Shown piece after piece: positions 1-10,098 of a stretch of 64,000 nt of DNA. The stretch is from assembly GCF_020179755.1 (NCBI RefSeq), contig NZ_JAIUCY010000003.1, positions 62,001-126,000 on the forward strand. The letters are read 5' to 3'. The notes below the pieces were generated by a model. It searched no databases. It was not told the origin of the DNA and worked only from the letters and a program-made list of their open reading frames with translations. The position numbers and the translations under genes are program-made. Each line of letters opens with the position of its first letter. Positions within the stretch are counted from its first letter, which is position 1. Source of the stretch: Herbaspirillum sp. alder98. Its GTDB lineage: Bacteria > Pseudomonadota > Gammaproteobacteria > Burkholderiales > Burkholderiaceae_D.

Positions 1-317
1 GCCAGCTCCTGAGTTTTCTGGGAGAAAAATAACTGAGTGTTTGGATCGTAATAGTATTTGTTGCCGCCATTGTCCTGATAATGAACTTGACCAGCACGCA
101 CACCAGGAGCCGCATTTTCAACGTCAATGCGGGCCCTCCCCGGTCCTCTCCATAAAGTGAGGCTGTCAATTTCAGGGCCATTCTTCCCGAGCATCTCACC
201 TTGATATCTAGTAGCATCAATCTTTCCGCTACTTCCGCCCTGCACAGACTGGACAATCATCACGGCGAGCATGCCTGCGGCTTGCTGAGACAAGCCAAAC
301 CGAGCAACTAGTCGTGT
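1..317 (-). pseudogene. C-terminal part of a polymorphic-toxin-like protein, runs off the left edge
   Basis: A minus-strand frame reads without a stop from about 317 to the window edge. It contains the segment KIDATRYQGEMLGKNGPEI, then SLTLWRGPG, IDVENAAPG, GQVHYQDNGG and NKYYYDP. This succession resembles the variable C-terminal region of Rhs/CdiA-type polymorphic toxins as I remember them; the exact toxin family is not assigned. No start codon or N-terminal delivery domain is present. The same frame continues upstream only into sequence that codes for IS21 IstA in another frame, so the 5' part was probably replaced by the insertion sequence. The true 3' end lies outside the window. It could be a displaced orphan toxin tip or simply a dead fragment. 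Confidence 0.45.
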
Positions 318-414
318 TGCGGGAAATGCCCAGTCTGCGAGATATTTCCCGGATCGAGATGCGGTCTCTGATGCAGCAGCGTCGGATGATTCCAAGTAGG
401 GCCACGTCTATCAC
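313..414 (-). pseudogene. istA: IS21-family istA, 5' fragment only
   Basis: Starting at a GTG preceded by GGAG, about 34 codons match the start of IS21-family IstA transposases: VALLGIIRR, then SIREISRRLGISRNT, which is the N-terminal helix-turn-helix. After codon 34 the similarity stops and the downstream DNA reads as the toxin-like fragment in another frame. The rest of istA and the whole of istB are absent, so this is a truncated, non-mobile remnant. The identification rests on remembered family sequence. Confidence 0.6.
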
Positions 415-530
415 TCCGTTCTCCTGCTCGCTGTCATGAGCAGGATTGTGGTCTAAACATGGGGCAACTTAGGATGCAAATTTCCTGGGAAATGCGTCTC
501 TATCTTGCGCATTTCCTGTTTGCAACAACC
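415..530 (-). mobile_element. probable terminal region of the truncated IS21-like element
   Basis: This AT-richer stretch lies upstream of the istA fragment and has repeated, oppositely oriented copies of a GGAAATGCG-like motif around 488-496 and 507-516, plus GGGAAATGCC inside the istA fragment. Clustered internal repeats are usual at IS21 ends. A TGTTGCAAAC sequence (minus strand, 527-518) could be the outer tip. I could not find a target duplication because the other end is missing. Confidence 0.3.
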
Positions 531-556
531 CTATCATTACAAGTTTTCAGCCCATG

Positions 557-589
557 AAAAAAACCCTCACTCCTTTAGGGAGTGAGGGG
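557..589 (-). terminator. Rho-independent terminator of ssb
   Basis: A 10-bp perfect stem (564-573 with 579-588) with a five-base loop is followed on the minus strand by a run of seven T. It lies about 90 bases beyond the ssb stop and faces the right way for it. Confidence 0.85.
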
Positions 590-676
590 TCAGTAAAAAC
601 CGGATTAAATCTTATAGAACAGTAAGTTACGATTGAATTGACGGCATGCTGCTTTACAAAATCAATCTTGTAGGAT

Positions 677-1213
677 TTAGAATGGAATATCGTCGTCCAT
701 ATCCTGGAAGTTGTTCGACGCCGGCTGACGCGCTGGCTGCTGGCGCGGCGCACTGGCGCCACCGCCGCCGCCACCTGCACCGCCACCTTGACGTGGAGCG
801 CCGCCGCCATAGCTGCCACCACCGCCACCGCCGTAGCTGCCGCCGTCATCCATCGAACCGCCACCGCCGCCGCCACCTTGGCGACTACCCAGCATCTGCA
901 TGGTGTCGGCGATGATTTCGGTGGTGTAGCGCTCGCCGCCGTCCTTGTCGGTCCACTTGCGGGTCTGCAGGCGGCCTTCGACGTAGATCTGCGAACCCTT
1001 CTTCAGATACTGACCGGCGATTTCGGCCAGCTTGCGGTAGAAGGTGATGCGGTGCCACTCGGTGAGTTCTTTCTTTTCACCGCTGTTCTTGTCTTTCCAG
1101 CTTTCGGTCGTGGCGACGGCAATGTTGGTAACCGCTTCGCCGTTGGGCATGTAGCGGGTTTCCGGGTCGCGCCCAAGGTTGCCGACGATGATGACTTTAT
1201 TGACCGATGCCAT
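677..1213 (-). CDS. ssb: single-stranded DNA-binding protein
   Basis: SSB coats single-stranded DNA during replication, recombination and repair and recruits partner enzymes through its C-terminal tip. The 178-residue protein has the OB-fold domain at about 1-110, starting [18 protein letters not shown] and including the conserved TEWHRI and [11 protein letters not shown] segments. A very glycine-rich flexible linker follows at about 113-165, and the acidic tail ends DMDDDIPF, the partner-binding tip. Length and architecture are normal for the family. It lies 3' of an MFS gene with an 18-bp gap and is probably co-transcribed with it; the shared strand and the strong terminator at 557-589 support this. 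uvrA is nearby but no longer adjacent. Confidence 0.98.
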   Translation of the reverse strand: MASVNKVIIVGNLGRDPETRYMPNGEAVTNIAVATTESWKDKNSGEKKELTEWHRITFYRKLAEIAGQYLKKGSQIYVEGRLQTRKWTDKDGGERYTTEIIADTMQMLGSRQGGGGGGGSMDDGGSYGGGGGGSYGGGAPRQGGGAGGGGGGASAPRQQPARQPASNNFQDMDDDIPF

Positions 1214-1230
1214 TGTTTCTCCTGAATACG

Positions 1231-2478
1231 TTAAGCCGTTACGCCTGCCGCGCGCGCGCCGCGCCGTGGCAGGTTTTTCATGTTAGCCGCGATTATAAGC
1301 CAGGACAGCGTGACTAATCCTGACAGAAAGAACACCGACGATGCCCCTAGATTTTGTTTGAGCCAGCCGCCCAGCGCACCGCCGCAGAACAGGCCCAGCG
1401 CCTGCAGCGTGTTGTACACGCCCAGCGCCGTGCCCTTGGCGTCCGGCGGCGCAATGCGCGACACCAGCGATGGCTGCGATGCCTCCAGGATGTTGAAGGC
1501 CACGAAGAACAGGAACAGCAACGCCACCAGTACCGACCAGTGCGTCACCGGATGCGAGAGCGCCGCCCAGAAACCGATCTGCACCAGCAGCAGCAGCGCG
1601 ATCGAGGCGACGAATACCTGCTTCATGCGGCCATGCCGCTCGGCCACGAACACCGGCGGCAACATCAGCACGAACGAGGCCAGCACCACCGGCAGGTAGA
1701 TCTTCCAGTGCTCGTCGACCGGAATGCCCGAATACTGCACCAGGGCGCCAGGCAGCACCACGAACATCGCCAACTGGCTCATGTGCAGCGTAAACACCCC
1801 CACATTGAGCCGCATCAGTTCGCCATGGCGCAATACCTCGCCCAGCGGCACGCGCCGGGCGCGCACCATGGGCGCCGATGGCACCAGCCAGATGACAGCG
1901 GCAATCGCCAGCAACGAGAGCACGCCGGTCAGGCTGAAGATACCGCCCATGCCGATGTGCTTGAACAGGACCGGCGACGCCACCAGCGACACCGCAAAGG
2001 TCAGCCCGATCGAGGCGCCGACCATGGCCATGGCCTTGGTCCGATGCTCTTCACGGGTGGAGTCGGCAATGAAGGCGGTGATCGCCGCCGAGATCGCCCC
2101 GGCGCCCTGGATCGCCCGCCCCACCGCGACCCATACCACGCTGTCGGCGGCCGCCGCCACGAAGGAACCCACGGCAAACAGCACCAGGCCGATGACGATG
2201 ATGCGCTTGCGACCATACTTGTCGGACGCCATCCCGAACGGAATCTGCCCGAACGATTGCGCCAGGCCATAGATGCCCATGGCCAGGCCGACCAGGAAAG
2301 CGTTGTCGCCACCGGGCAGGCCATGCGCGTAGACGGCAAATACCGGCAGGATCAGGAACAGGCCCAGCATGCGCAGGGCGAAGATGGCGGCTAGCGATGC
2401 GCTGGCGCGCACTTCCGTGCGCGACATGCCGGACGATTCAGGCTGGGCGGCAGAAGAAGAAAGCGTTGGCTGGCTCAT
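1231..2478 (-). CDS. MFS transporter, YajR-like drug/metabolite exporter
   Basis: A major facilitator family inner-membrane protein of about 415 residues with twelve predicted hydrophobic segments. It has the MFS loop 2-3 motif [11 protein letters not shown] and an N-terminal helix [16 protein letters not shown] that I associate with the YajR group. The substrate cannot be read from sequence; proton-driven efflux is the family expectation. The frame is open further upstream, but the first 30 codons do not look like protein. I take the ATG at 2478, just before the hydrophilic MSQPTLSS leader; a weaker alternative is the Met a further 18 codons in. It is transcribed into ssb with an 18-bp gap. 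Confidence 0.85.
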   Translation of the reverse strand: MSQPTLSSSAAQPESSGMSRTEVRASASLAAIFALRMLGLFLILPVFAVYAHGLPGGDNAFLVGLAMGIYGLAQSFGQIPFGMASDKYGRKRIIVIGLVLFAVGSFVAAAADSVVWVAVGRAIQGAGAISAAITAFIADSTREEHRTKAMAMVGASIGLTFAVSLVASPVLFKHIGMGGIFSLTGVLSLLAIAAVIWLVPSAPMVRARRVPLGEVLRHGELMRLNVGVFTLHMSQLAMFVVLPGALVQYSGIPVDEHWKIYLPVVLASFVLMLPPVFVAERHGRMKQVFVASIALLLLVQIGFWAALSHPVTHWSVLVALLFLFFVAFNILEASQPSLVSRIAPPDAKGTALGVYNTLQALGLFCGGALGGWLKQNLGASSVFFLSGLVTLSWLIIAANMKNLPRRGARAAGVTA

Positions 2479-2891
2479 GATTGGGATGCAGTTGGCGATG
2501 GCGCGTCTTGTCTGCGCGCTGGCTAAACCCGACATGGTAACAGCATCGCCTGCCGGGCCGTCGGCCATCCGTCATCTTGCCGCGCAGGAATCGCCCCTCT
2601 TTGCACGACATCAAACCAACACTTCATCGCGCTGAGCGACATTATTTGCGTCTTCCCTGCACGACAGCGAAAAGTTGCCAGGTTTTCATGTAAAAATGGA
2701 CTAACAATATTACTCGCATTTCCGGACGGCAATTGGGGCATGCCGGAAAGCACGAGCGAACGCCGGATCAGGGGGGCCTGGTCTGCACCGGCATAGACAC
2801 TCGTCGAATCACCAGACACCGCAAAATTAATTTCAGTTATTTTTCCGCATTTCGCTGTCGGCGAAATGGCTGCTTGGCACGCTTATACGGC
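2479..2891. other. 413-bp divergent intergenic region
   Basis: This gap separates the divergent MFS and glycosyltransferase starts. I see no credible gene in it. It holds two inverted repeats: TTTCCGG/CCGGAAA at 2719-2749, and a tighter hairpin CATTTCGC/GCGAAATG with a five-base loop at 2848-2868, which would fall in the leader of the glycosyltransferase mRNA. The composition is locally AT-richer (2640-2720), as expected for promoters. No specific regulator can be named. Confidence 0.5.
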
Positions 2892-4646
2892 ATGTTTCGA
2901 TTGACCTCTCCCTCTTCCTCGGCCTCCCGGCCATTGTCGACTAACCACCGCCTTGCTGTCGGTGTGGCACCCGCGAGCGCACGCCTGATCTGGCTCATGA
3001 TATTCATCGCTGGCGCCTGGCTGGTGCCCGGCATCTTCGGCCATGGCCCCTGGAAGCAGGACGAAACCTACTCCTTCGGCATCATCCATCACATGCTGGT
3101 ATCAGGCCAGTATCTGGTGCCGACCAACGCGGGTGTTCCCTTCATGGAAAAGCCGCCGCTGTACTACTGGACGGCGGCCCTGTTTGCCAAGGCCTTGTCG
3201 CCCTGGCTCGAACTGCACGATGGCGCACGGGTCGCCAGCATCTTCTACAACCTCATCACATTGGGGTTCGTGGCTCGCATCGCGCAGATGATCTGGAACC
3301 AGCGCCTGTTGAGCTGGCCGGTGCTGGGCACGCTGGCGCTGTTCGCCGGCTCGCCCGGCATGATCAAGCACGCGCACGATATGTTCACCGATGTCGCCCT
3401 GGTCACCGGCGCGACCATCGCCACCTATGGCTTGCTGCGCATTGCACAGCAGCGGCAAGAGGGTCGCAACGACCGCGTTGCGGCGGTGTGGTTCGGGTTG
3501 GGCGTGGGTATTGCGCTGATGAGCAAGGGCTTGTTCGTGCCGCTGATCTTTGCCGCCACCGCCGTTTGCGTCGGCGTCCTGGTGCAGGCATGCCGTGACT
3601 GGTCGTATGTGCGCCTGGTAGGCCTGGCGGTGCTGGTGTCGCTACCCTTCTTCGTCATCTGGCCGGTGCTGCTGGCGCAGCATTCGTGGCCCCTGTTCAT
3701 GGAATGGTTCTGGGACAACAACGTCGGTCGCTTTTTCGGCTTTTCGGTGTCCAGGCTGGGTTCCGACAACGACCATACCGTCATCCTGCGTGCGCTGTCC
3801 GGATTCGCCCTGCCCGGTTCGCTGCTGGCCGTGCTGGCCGTCGCCGGCAGCCACTGGCGTCAACTCGGCACCCCCTGCGTGGCGTTGCCGCTCTCGTTTG
3901 GCGTCATCAGCATTGCGGTGCTGCAAACCTCCGCCACCGCCCGCCAGCTGTACCTGCTGCCGGTGCTGCTGCCCCTGGTGATGCTGGGCGCGCGCGCCAT
4001 CGACCGCCTGTCGGATTGGCTGCACCTGGTTTGGGACTGGTTTTCCCGCATCGCCTTCGGCGTGCTGGCGGTGGTGATCTGGGCCACCTACACCGTCTCG
4101 ACCATGCCGACCCAGCACCACCATTGGATCGCCTATTTCGGCAAATGGTTGCCGCTGGGCTTCATCACGCCGATCCAGCCGCTGGCGCTGACCGGCGCCG
4201 TGGCCATGAGCATCTGCTGGCTGTGGGCCTTGAGCCGCTTCAAGCTGGCCGGCAAATGGCGCGGCGCGTTCAGCTGGTTCGGCGGCATCACCCTGATGTG
4301 GGGTCTGGCCTATACCTTGCTGCTGCCCTGGGGCGACTACGGCAAGAGCTACGAATACGCATACGCCAGAATGCAGGCCGCTTTGGCCGGGAGCTGGCAG
4401 GAGCGCGACTGCATGGCCAGCCAGAACCTGGGCGAATCCGAATCGCCCATGCTGTATTACTACACCGGTATCATGCCGCAGCCGATCGACCTCGCCGGCC
4501 ATCCCGGCGACACCCAGTGCCGCTGGCTGATCCAGGGCACGCCCGGCCAGCCGGCCATGCCGGCGGGACAATGGGAACCGTTCTGGGAAGGACGGCGCGA
4601 TGGCGACGAACACCAGTTGCTCAAACTGTATCGCCGCCTCGACTAA
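2892..4646 (+). CDS. ArnT/PMT-type membrane glycosyltransferase (GT83/GT39-like)
   Basis: A polytopic membrane protein of 584 residues. After a first hydrophobic segment it carries the periplasmic motif HGPWKQDE, matching the acidic catalytic motif in the first large loop of polyprenyl-phosphate-sugar transferases such as ArnT. It then has EKPPLYYW, another ArnT-like signature. About eleven to twelve membrane helices follow, with a soluble C-terminal domain. By family it would transfer a sugar from an undecaprenyl-phosphate carrier to lipid A or another envelope acceptor, but the sugar and acceptor are unknown and no arn genes are nearby. I chose the ATG at 2892 because the 53 upstream codons are arginine-rich and unlike protein. 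It sits between the MFS-ssb pair and uvrA as a single gene. Confidence 0.8.
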   Translation: MFRLTSPSSSASRPLSTNHRLAVGVAPASARLIWLMIFIAGAWLVPGIFGHGPWKQDETYSFGIIHHMLVSGQYLVPTNAGVPFMEKPPLYYWTAALFAKALSPWLELHDGARVASIFYNLITLGFVARIAQMIWNQRLLSWPVLGTLALFAGSPGMIKHAHDMFTDVALVTGATIATYGLLRIAQQRQEGRNDRVAAVWFGLGVGIALMSKGLFVPLIFAATAVCVGVLVQACRDWSYVRLVGLAVLVSLPFFVIWPVLLAQHSWPLFMEWFWDNNVGRFFGFSVSRLGSDNDHTVILRALSGFALPGSLLAVLAVAGSHWRQLGTPCVALPLSFGVISIAVLQTSATARQLYLLPVLLPLVMLGARAIDRLSDWLHLVWDWFSRIAFGVLAVVIWATYTVSTMPTQHHHWIAYFGKWLPLGFITPIQPLALTGAVAMSICWLWALSRFKLAGKWRGAFSWFGGITLMWGLAYTLLLPWGDYGKSYEYAYARMQAALAGSWQERDCMASQNLGESESPMLYYYTGIMPQPIDLAGHPGDTQCRWLIQGTPGQPAMPAGQWEPFWEGRRDGDEHQLLKLYRRLD

Positions 4647-4740
4647 GGATGCTTTTTTTCCATGGATGCGCTTTCATTTGCGGGCTTGGCGCCCACATCG
4701 GTAGCGCCCCGAGGGCAGGATCAACCCGCGCTTGACAGTC

Positions 4741-4755
4741 CTGTTATAGTTACAG
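4741..4755 (+). promoter_or_regulatory. possible LexA-like operator upstream of uvrA
   Basis: The sequence CTGT-N7-ACAG (extended arms CCTGT/ACAGG) overlaps a TATAGT that could serve as a -10 element, 69 bp before the uvrA start. LexA boxes in Proteobacteria are CTGT-N8-ACAG, so the spacer here is one base short. Given that uvrA is a classic SOS gene the position is suggestive, but binding is unproven. Confidence 0.4.
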
Positions 4756-4823
4756 GTTGATCCCCGGACCCCGCGCCCCACAAGGTCATGCGCGGTGGCA
4801 GGAAAACTTTGCTGAAGGCATCC

Positions 4824-7679
4824 ATGGAAGAAATTCGCATTCGCGGCGCGCGCACGCACAACCTCAAGAATATCAACCTGGACCTGCCGCGCAACCAGCT
4901 CATCGTGATCACCGGCCTGTCCGGCTCGGGCAAGTCGTCACTGGCGTTCGACACGTTGTATGCGGAAGGCCAGCGGCGCTACGTCGAGTCCTTGTCGGCC
5001 TATGCGCGCCAGTTCCTGCAGTTGATGGAAAAGCCCGATGTCGACCTGATCGAAGGCCTGTCACCGGCCATCTCGATCGAACAGAAGGCGACCTCGCACA
5101 ACCCGCGCTCGACTGTCGGCACAGTCACCGAAATCCACGATTACCTGCGCCTGCTGTACGCACGCGTGGGTACGCCGTTCTGCCCCGACCATCCCGAACA
5201 TCCGCTCGAAGCACAGTCGGTCTCGCAGATGGTCGATGCGGTGCTGGCCATGCCGGAAGACACCAAGCTGATGATCATGGCGCCGGTAGTGGCCAACCGC
5301 AAGGGCGAGCATGCCGACCTGTTCGAGGCGATGCAGGCGCAGGGCTTCATCCGGTTTCGCATCCAGAGCGGCACCGGCACGGCCAAGGTGTATGAAGTCG
5401 ACGACCTGCCCAAGCTGAAGAAGACCGAAAAGCACACCATCGATGTCGTCATCGACCGCGTCAAGGTCAAGCTCGACATCAAGCAGCGCCTGGCCGAGAG
5501 CTTCGAGACCGCGTTGCGCCTGGCCGATGGTCGCGCCATCGCGCTGGAGATGGACAGCGGCACCGAGCACCTGTACTCCAACAAGTTCGCCTGTCCGGTC
5601 TGCGGTTATTCGCTGCAAGAGCTCGAACCGCGCCTGTTCTCGTTCAACAATCCGATGGGCGCCTGCCCCGAGTGCGATGGCCTGGGTCACATCGAATTCT
5701 TCGATCCGCGTCGCATCGTGGCCTTCCCCAACCTGTCGCTGGCCTCCGGCGCCATCAAGGGCTGGGATCGCCGCAACCAGTTCTATTTCCAGATGCTGAC
5801 CAGCATCGCCGCGTTCTACGAGTTCGATCTCGACGTGCCGTTCGAGCAGCTCAATGAAAAGTCGCAGCAAGCCGTGCTGTACGGTTCGGGCCGTACGGCC
5901 ATCCCGTTTTCGTACGTCAACGAACGCGGTCGCACCGTGGTGCGCGAGCACAGCTTCGAAGGCGTGGTCAACAACCTGCAGCGCCGTTATCGCGAAACCG
6001 ATTCGATGGCGGTCAAGGAAGAACTGGCCAAGTTCATCAACGAAAAACAATGCCCGTCCTGCCATGGCGCCCGCCTGCGGGTGGAAGCGCGCCATGTGAA
6101 GATCGGCACCGGCCGCCAGCAGCGCGCCATCTTCGAAGTCGCCGCCACGCCACTGCGCGAGACCCTGTCGTTCTTCGAGACACTCAAGCTGACCGGCGCC
6201 AAGAAGGAAATCGCCGACCGCATCGTCAAGGAAATCGTCTCGCGCCTGAAGTTTCTCAACAACGTCGGGCTCGACTACCTGTCGCTGGAACGCAGCGCCG
6301 ATACTCTCTCGGGCGGCGAAGCGCAGCGCATCCGCCTGGCCTCGCAGATCGGTTCCGGCCTGACCGGCGTGATGTATGTGCTCGACGAGCCTTCCATCGG
6401 CCTGCACCAGCGCGACAACGATCGCCTCATCGCCACCCTGAAACACCTGCGCGACATCGGCAACACGGTGCTGGTGGTCGAACACGACGAAGACGCCATC
6501 CGCACCGCCGACTTCGTGGTCGACATGGGGCCGGGCGCCGGCGTACATGGCGGCGAGGTGATCGCCCAGGGCACCTTGCAGGACATCCTCAAGAACAAGA
6601 AGTCGCTCACCGCCAAGTATCTCAATGGCTCGCTCGAAATCGCTGTGCCCAAGAAGCGTACTGCGGCCGACCCCGAGCGCCAGTTGATCATCACCGGCGC
6701 CACCGGCAACAACCTCAAGAATGTCGACATGGAATTGCCGGTGGGCTTGCTCACCTGCGTCACGGGCGTGTCGGGCTCGGGCAAGTCGACCCTGGTCAAC
6801 GACACCCTGTACCTGTCGGCATCGCGCCACCTGTACGGTTCGCAGACCGAACCGGCGGAGCACGAGGCCATTGGCGGGCTGGAGCACTTCGACAAGGTGA
6901 TCGCGGTCGACCAGGCGCCGATCGGACGCACACCGCGTTCCAACCCGGCCACCTACACCGGCCTGTTCACGCCGATCCGCGACCTGTTCGCCACGGTGCC
7001 GATGGCCAAGGAACGCGGCTACAGCGCCGGCCGTTTCTCGTTCAACGTCAAGGGCGGTCGCTGCGAAGCCTGCCAGGGTGATGGCGTCATCAAGGTCGAG
7101 ATGCACTTCCTGCCGGATGTCTACGTGCCGTGCGACGTCTGCCACGGCAAGCGCTACAACCGCGAGACGCTGGAAGTACAGTACAAGGGCAAGAACATCA
7201 CCGAGATTCTCGACATGACGGTCGAGGATGCCCACGAGTTCTTCAAGCCGGTGCCGCTGATTGCGCGCAAGCTGCATACGCTGCTCGACGTCGGCCTGGG
7301 CTACATCAAGCTGGGCCAGAGCGCGACTACGCTCTCGGGTGGCGAGGCGCAACGCGTCAAGCTGTCGCTGGAACTGTCCAAGCGCGATACCGGCCGCACC
7401 TTGTACATCCTGGACGAGCCGACCACCGGCCTGCACTTCCATGACATCGACCTGCTGCTCAAGGTGATTCATCGCCTGCGCGACCAGGGCAATACGCTGG
7501 TGATCATCGAGCACAACCTCGATGTGATCAAGACTGCCGACTGGCTGATCGACCTGGGTCCCGAAGGCGGCGCCGGCGGCGGACGGATCGTCGCCACCGG
7601 CACGCCGGAAGACGTCGCCAAGAATCCGGAAAGCGTTACCGGCAAGTACCTGGTTCCGCTGTTGAAGAAAAAGAAATAA
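4824..7679 (+). CDS. uvrA: excinuclease ABC subunit A
   Basis: UvrA is the damage-recognition ATPase of nucleotide excision repair; with UvrB it scans DNA and loads UvrB at lesions. The 951-residue protein has two ABC ATPase modules: Walker A GLSGSGKS at 31-38 and GVSGSGKS near 648, each with an LSGGEAQR signature. It also has the zinc-binding cysteine pairs CPVC...CPEC and CEAC...CDVC. The length is typical. I use the ATG at 4824 because [17 protein letters not shown] is the usual UvrA start; an upstream in-frame ATG at 4788 adds twelve atypical residues. A 16-bp perfect palindrome (7692-7707) just after the stop has no T-run, so it is not a clear terminator. Confidence 0.98.
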   Translation: MEEIRIRGARTHNLKNINLDLPRNQLIVITGLSGSGKSSLAFDTLYAEGQRRYVESLSAYARQFLQLMEKPDVDLIEGLSPAISIEQKATSHNPRSTVGTVTEIHDYLRLLYARVGTPFCPDHPEHPLEAQSVSQMVDAVLAMPEDTKLMIMAPVVANRKGEHADLFEAMQAQGFIRFRIQSGTGTAKVYEVDDLPKLKKTEKHTIDVVIDRVKVKLDIKQRLAESFETALRLADGRAIALEMDSGTEHLYSNKFACPVCGYSLQELEPRLFSFNNPMGACPECDGLGHIEFFDPRRIVAFPNLSLASGAIKGWDRRNQFYFQMLTSIAAFYEFDLDVPFEQLNEKSQQAVLYGSGRTAIPFSYVNERGRTVVREHSFEGVVNNLQRRYRETDSMAVKEELAKFINEKQCPSCHGARLRVEARHVKIGTGRQQRAIFEVAATPLRETLSFFETLKLTGAKKEIADRIVKEIVSRLKFLNNVGLDYLSLERSADTLSGGEAQRIRLASQIGSGLTGVMYVLDEPSIGLHQRDNDRLIATLKHLRDIGNTVLVVEHDEDAIRTADFVVDMGPGAGVHGGEVIAQGTLQDILKNKKSLTAKYLNGSLEIAVPKKRTAADPERQLIITGATGNNLKNVDMELPVGLLTCVTGVSGSGKSTLVNDTLYLSASRHLYGSQTEPAEHEAIGGLEHFDKVIAVDQAPIGRTPRSNPATYTGLFTPIRDLFATVPMAKERGYSAGRFSFNVKGGRCEACQGDGVIKVEMHFLPDVYVPCDVCHGKRYNRETLEVQYKGKNITEILDMTVEDAHEFFKPVPLIARKLHTLLDVGLGYIKLGQSATTLSGGEAQRVKLSLELSKRDTGRTLYILDEPTTGLHFHDIDLLLKVIHRLRDQGNTLVIIEHNLDVIKTADWLIDLGPEGGAGGGRIVATGTPEDVAKNPESVTGKYLVPLLKKKK

Positions 7680-7749
7680 AACACGGCGCGGCTTGCGCGC
7701 GCGCAAGAAAACAGAAGAGCACCGCATCTGTATCTTGCGCGCCGCCCCG

Positions 7750-7770
7750 ATATCGTTACAGTAACGTTAT
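7750..7770 (+). promoter_or_regulatory. 21-bp near-perfect palindrome upstream of the dioxygenase gene
   Basis: ATATCGTTAC-A-GTAACGTTAT has arms matching at nine of ten positions around a single central base and lies 26 bp before the start codon at 7797. Size and symmetry fit a dimeric repressor such as a TetR-family protein. No regulator gene is adjacent, so the partner is unknown. Confidence 0.4.
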
Positions 7771-7796
7771 CAGGCCACTGCCCCAGAAAGTAAGTC

Positions 7797-8564
7797 ATGC
7801 ACAACCCGCTGTCTTCCGACCAGGTCGCGTTCTTCCGCGAACAGGGATATCTGCTGCTCAAGGGCATGCTCACACCCGAGCGACGCCAGCAATTGCTGGC
7901 CGTCACGCAAGACCATCTCAAGCGTGCCGTCGCCCCGCTCGAATACGAAGCCGAAGTCGGCTATGCCGGCGCCCCGGCCTCGCTCGAAGCCGAAGGCGGG
8001 CGTACCGCGCGCCGATTGCGCGCGGCGTGGCAACGCGATCCGGTCTATCGCCAATGGGCCGGTGACGCCAGGCTGGTGGCGATCCTGCAGCAACTGCTGG
8101 AAGAACCGGTCTGCATCACGCTGGCGCATCACAACTGCGTGATGACCAAGCATCCCACCTTCGGCACCGCCACCGGCTGGCACCGCGATATCCGCTACTG
8201 GTCGTTCGAACACAATGAACTGATTTCGGTATGGCTGGCGCTGGGTGCCGAGACGCCGGAGAATGGCGCGCTCAAGTTCATCCCCGGTTCGCACCGGCTG
8301 CAGCTGCAACCGGAGCAGATGGACGAACTCGACTTCCTGCGGCCGGAAGTACCGGCCAACCAGGCGCTATTTGCCCAAGGCATCGATCTCTCGCTGGCGC
8401 CCGGTGACGTGGTGCTGTTCCACAGCGGGCTGTTCCACGCCGCCGGTCGCAACGACAGCGACCAGGTCAAGTGCTCGGCGGTATTCGCCTATCATGGCGC
8501 CAGCAATCCACCGCTGCCGGGCACCCGCTCGGCGGCAGCGGACGACATCCCCCTCAGCCAGTAA
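7797..8564 (+). CDS. phytanoyl-CoA dioxygenase (PhyH) family protein
   Basis: A 255-residue Fe(II)/2-oxoglutarate-dependent oxygenase-like protein. The facial triad is visible as H129-R-D131 (in GWHRDIRYW) and a distal histidine in GLFHAAGRN (H214). PGSHR and [10 protein letters not shown] are further PhyH-family landmarks. Family members hydroxylate diverse small molecules; the substrate here is not predictable. The gene is monocistronic, with a palindrome just upstream. Its last 11 bp overlap the convergent chemoreceptor gene. Confidence 0.8.
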   Translation: MHNPLSSDQVAFFREQGYLLLKGMLTPERRQQLLAVTQDHLKRAVAPLEYEAEVGYAGAPASLEAEGGRTARRLRAAWQRDPVYRQWAGDARLVAILQQLLEEPVCITLAHHNCVMTKHPTFGTATGWHRDIRYWSFEHNELISVWLALGAETPENGALKFIPGSHRLQLQPEQMDELDFLRPEVPANQALFAQGIDLSLAPGDVVLFHSGLFHAAGRNDSDQVKCSAVFAYHGASNPPLPGTRSAAADDIPLSQ

Positions 8565-10098
8565 CGCGGAATACGCTGACCACGCCCGACAGTCGCTGCG
8601 CCTGATCCTGCAGCGACTGGGCCGCCGCGGCAGCCTGCTCCACCAACGCCGCGTTCTGCTGGGTGGTTTCATCCATCTGGGTAATGGCGCGGTTGACCTC
8701 TTCGATGCCGGCGCTCTGCTCGGTGCTGGCCGCTGTGATCTCGCCCATCACATCGGTGACGCGACGCACGCTGGCCACCACCTCGTCCATGGTCTGCCCG
8801 GCCTGCGACACCAATGTACTGCCACGGCCGACCTGGCTCACCGAATCATCGATCAGCACCTTGATCTCGCGCGCTGCGGCCGCCGAGCGCTGCGCCAGCG
8901 AGCGCACTTCCGACGCCACCACCGCGAAGCCACGCCCCTGCTCACCGGCACGGGCCGCTTCCACTGCCGCATTGAGCGCCAGGATATTCGTCTGGAACGC
9001 AATGCCATCGATGACGCCGATGATGTCGGCAATGCGACCGGACGAATCGTTGATGGCGCTCATGGTGTCGACCACCTGCCGTACCACTTCGCCGCCGCGC
9101 GACGCCACATCCGAAGCCGATGCCGCCAGTTGATTGGCCTGGCGCGCATTGTCGGCGTTCTGCCTGACGGTGGCGGTCAATTGCTCCATGGCCGAAGCGG
9201 TCTCTTCCAGCGAGCCGGCCTGCTGCTCGGTGCGCGAGGAAAGATCGAGGTTGCCGCTGGCGATCTCGGACGAGGCGGTGCCGATGGTATCGGTCGACAG
9301 GCGCACCTGGCCCACGATGTCGCGCAGCTTGTCGTTCATGTCCTTGAGCGCCAGCATCAATTGCCCGGTCTCATCGCGGCTGAGCACGGCGATCTGCTGG
9401 GTCAGGTCGCCCGCGGCCACGCCCTGCGCCAGCTTCACGGCCTGCTCGAGCGGACGCGAAATGGCGCGCACCAGCAACCAGCCCATCAATGCCGCGATGA
9501 GCAGACCGCCAACGATGGCCCCGCTCATCACCAGCAGCAGCGTCTGGTAGCGCGCCTGGGCATCGTCGTACAGTTCTCGACCGACCCGCTGCTGCAATTC
9601 CATCAATTGGCTCATGGTCTGGCGGGCTGCGGAAAACAGCTTCAGCATGTCACCGTTATAAAGATCGCTGGCGCCCTGAAAGTCGCGGTCGCGCAAGGCT
9701 GTGGCAGCCGGCTTGACGCCCTCGGCGATGAACTTCTGCCGTTGCGGCACGAAACGATCGACCAAAGTCTTTTCTTCTGGCGTGAGGTAGGTATCAAGAT
9801 AAGTCTTGAGCACGCCATCGCTCTGACGCACCGTCTGTTCGAGCGCATCCATGCCGCGATCGATATCGCTGGAGTCGCCGACGATGGCGGTGGCAATGCC
9901 ATAGCGACCGCTATCGATGGCCGCCGATATCTGCTCCAGTTGTGACAGTGCCACCAGGCGATCTTCGTAGAGCGACTTCATCTGCGCATTGGTCGCGCGC
10001 AGGCTGCCCAGGCCGAGTACACCGGACGCCACTAGCAGCAGCGCCAGCACCGCCATTACCCCTATCAAGCGCGCCTTGATCGTCAATCGATTCATCAT
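8554..10098 (-). CDS. methyl-accepting chemotaxis protein
   Basis: A transmembrane chemoreceptor of 514 residues that signals to CheA/CheW. It has an N-terminal membrane helix at about 10-30, a roughly 155-residue periplasmic four-helix-bundle sensor, a second helix near 190-212, a HAMP domain, and the cytoplasmic signalling coiled coil. The invariant hairpin tip is present ([20 protein letters not shown]). No C-terminal NWETF-type CheR-binding pentapeptide is seen: it ends [11 protein letters not shown]. The ligand is unknown. No che genes are nearby, so it is an orphan receptor. The start has a second Met directly after the first, so either may be used. It converges on the dioxygenase gene with an 11-bp overlap. 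Confidence 0.95.
   Translation of the reverse strand: MMNRLTIKARLIGVMAVLALLLVASGVLGLGSLRATNAQMKSLYEDRLVALSQLEQISAAIDSGRYGIATAIVGDSSDIDRGMDALEQTVRQSDGVLKTYLDTYLTPEEKTLVDRFVPQRQKFIAEGVKPAATALRDRDFQGASDLYNGDMLKLFSAARQTMSQLMELQQRVGRELYDDAQARYQTLLLVMSGAIVGGLLIAALMGWLLVRAISRPLEQAVKLAQGVAAGDLTQQIAVLSRDETGQLMLALKDMNDKLRDIVGQVRLSTDTIGTASSEIASGNLDLSSRTEQQAGSLEETASAMEQLTATVRQNADNARQANQLAASASDVASRGGEVVRQVVDTMSAINDSSGRIADIIGVIDGIAFQTNILALNAAVEAARAGEQGRGFAVVASEVRSLAQRSAAAAREIKVLIDDSVSQVGRGSTLVSQAGQTMDEVVASVRRVTDVMGEITAASTEQSAGIEEVNRAITQMDETTQQNAALVEQAAAAAQSLQDQAQRLSGVVSVFRVTG

Noticed and set aside
547-876. A small Ala/Val-rich frame antiparallel region over the end of ssb
   Set aside because: Product of the Gly-codon repeats in the SSB linker read out of frame.
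745-900. Apparent tandem GC-rich repeat
   Set aside because: Encodes the glycine-rich linker of SSB; not a DNA repeat element.
7692-7707. Perfect 16-bp CG-rich palindrome after uvrA as a terminator
   Set aside because: No T-run follows on either strand and there is no loop, so I would not call it a terminator.
5061-7727. An 888-codon open frame antisense to uvrA
   Set aside because: Its protein is arginine/valine/histidine-rich with no recognisable domain; uvrA explains the codon pattern. Long antisense frames are expected at this GC content.
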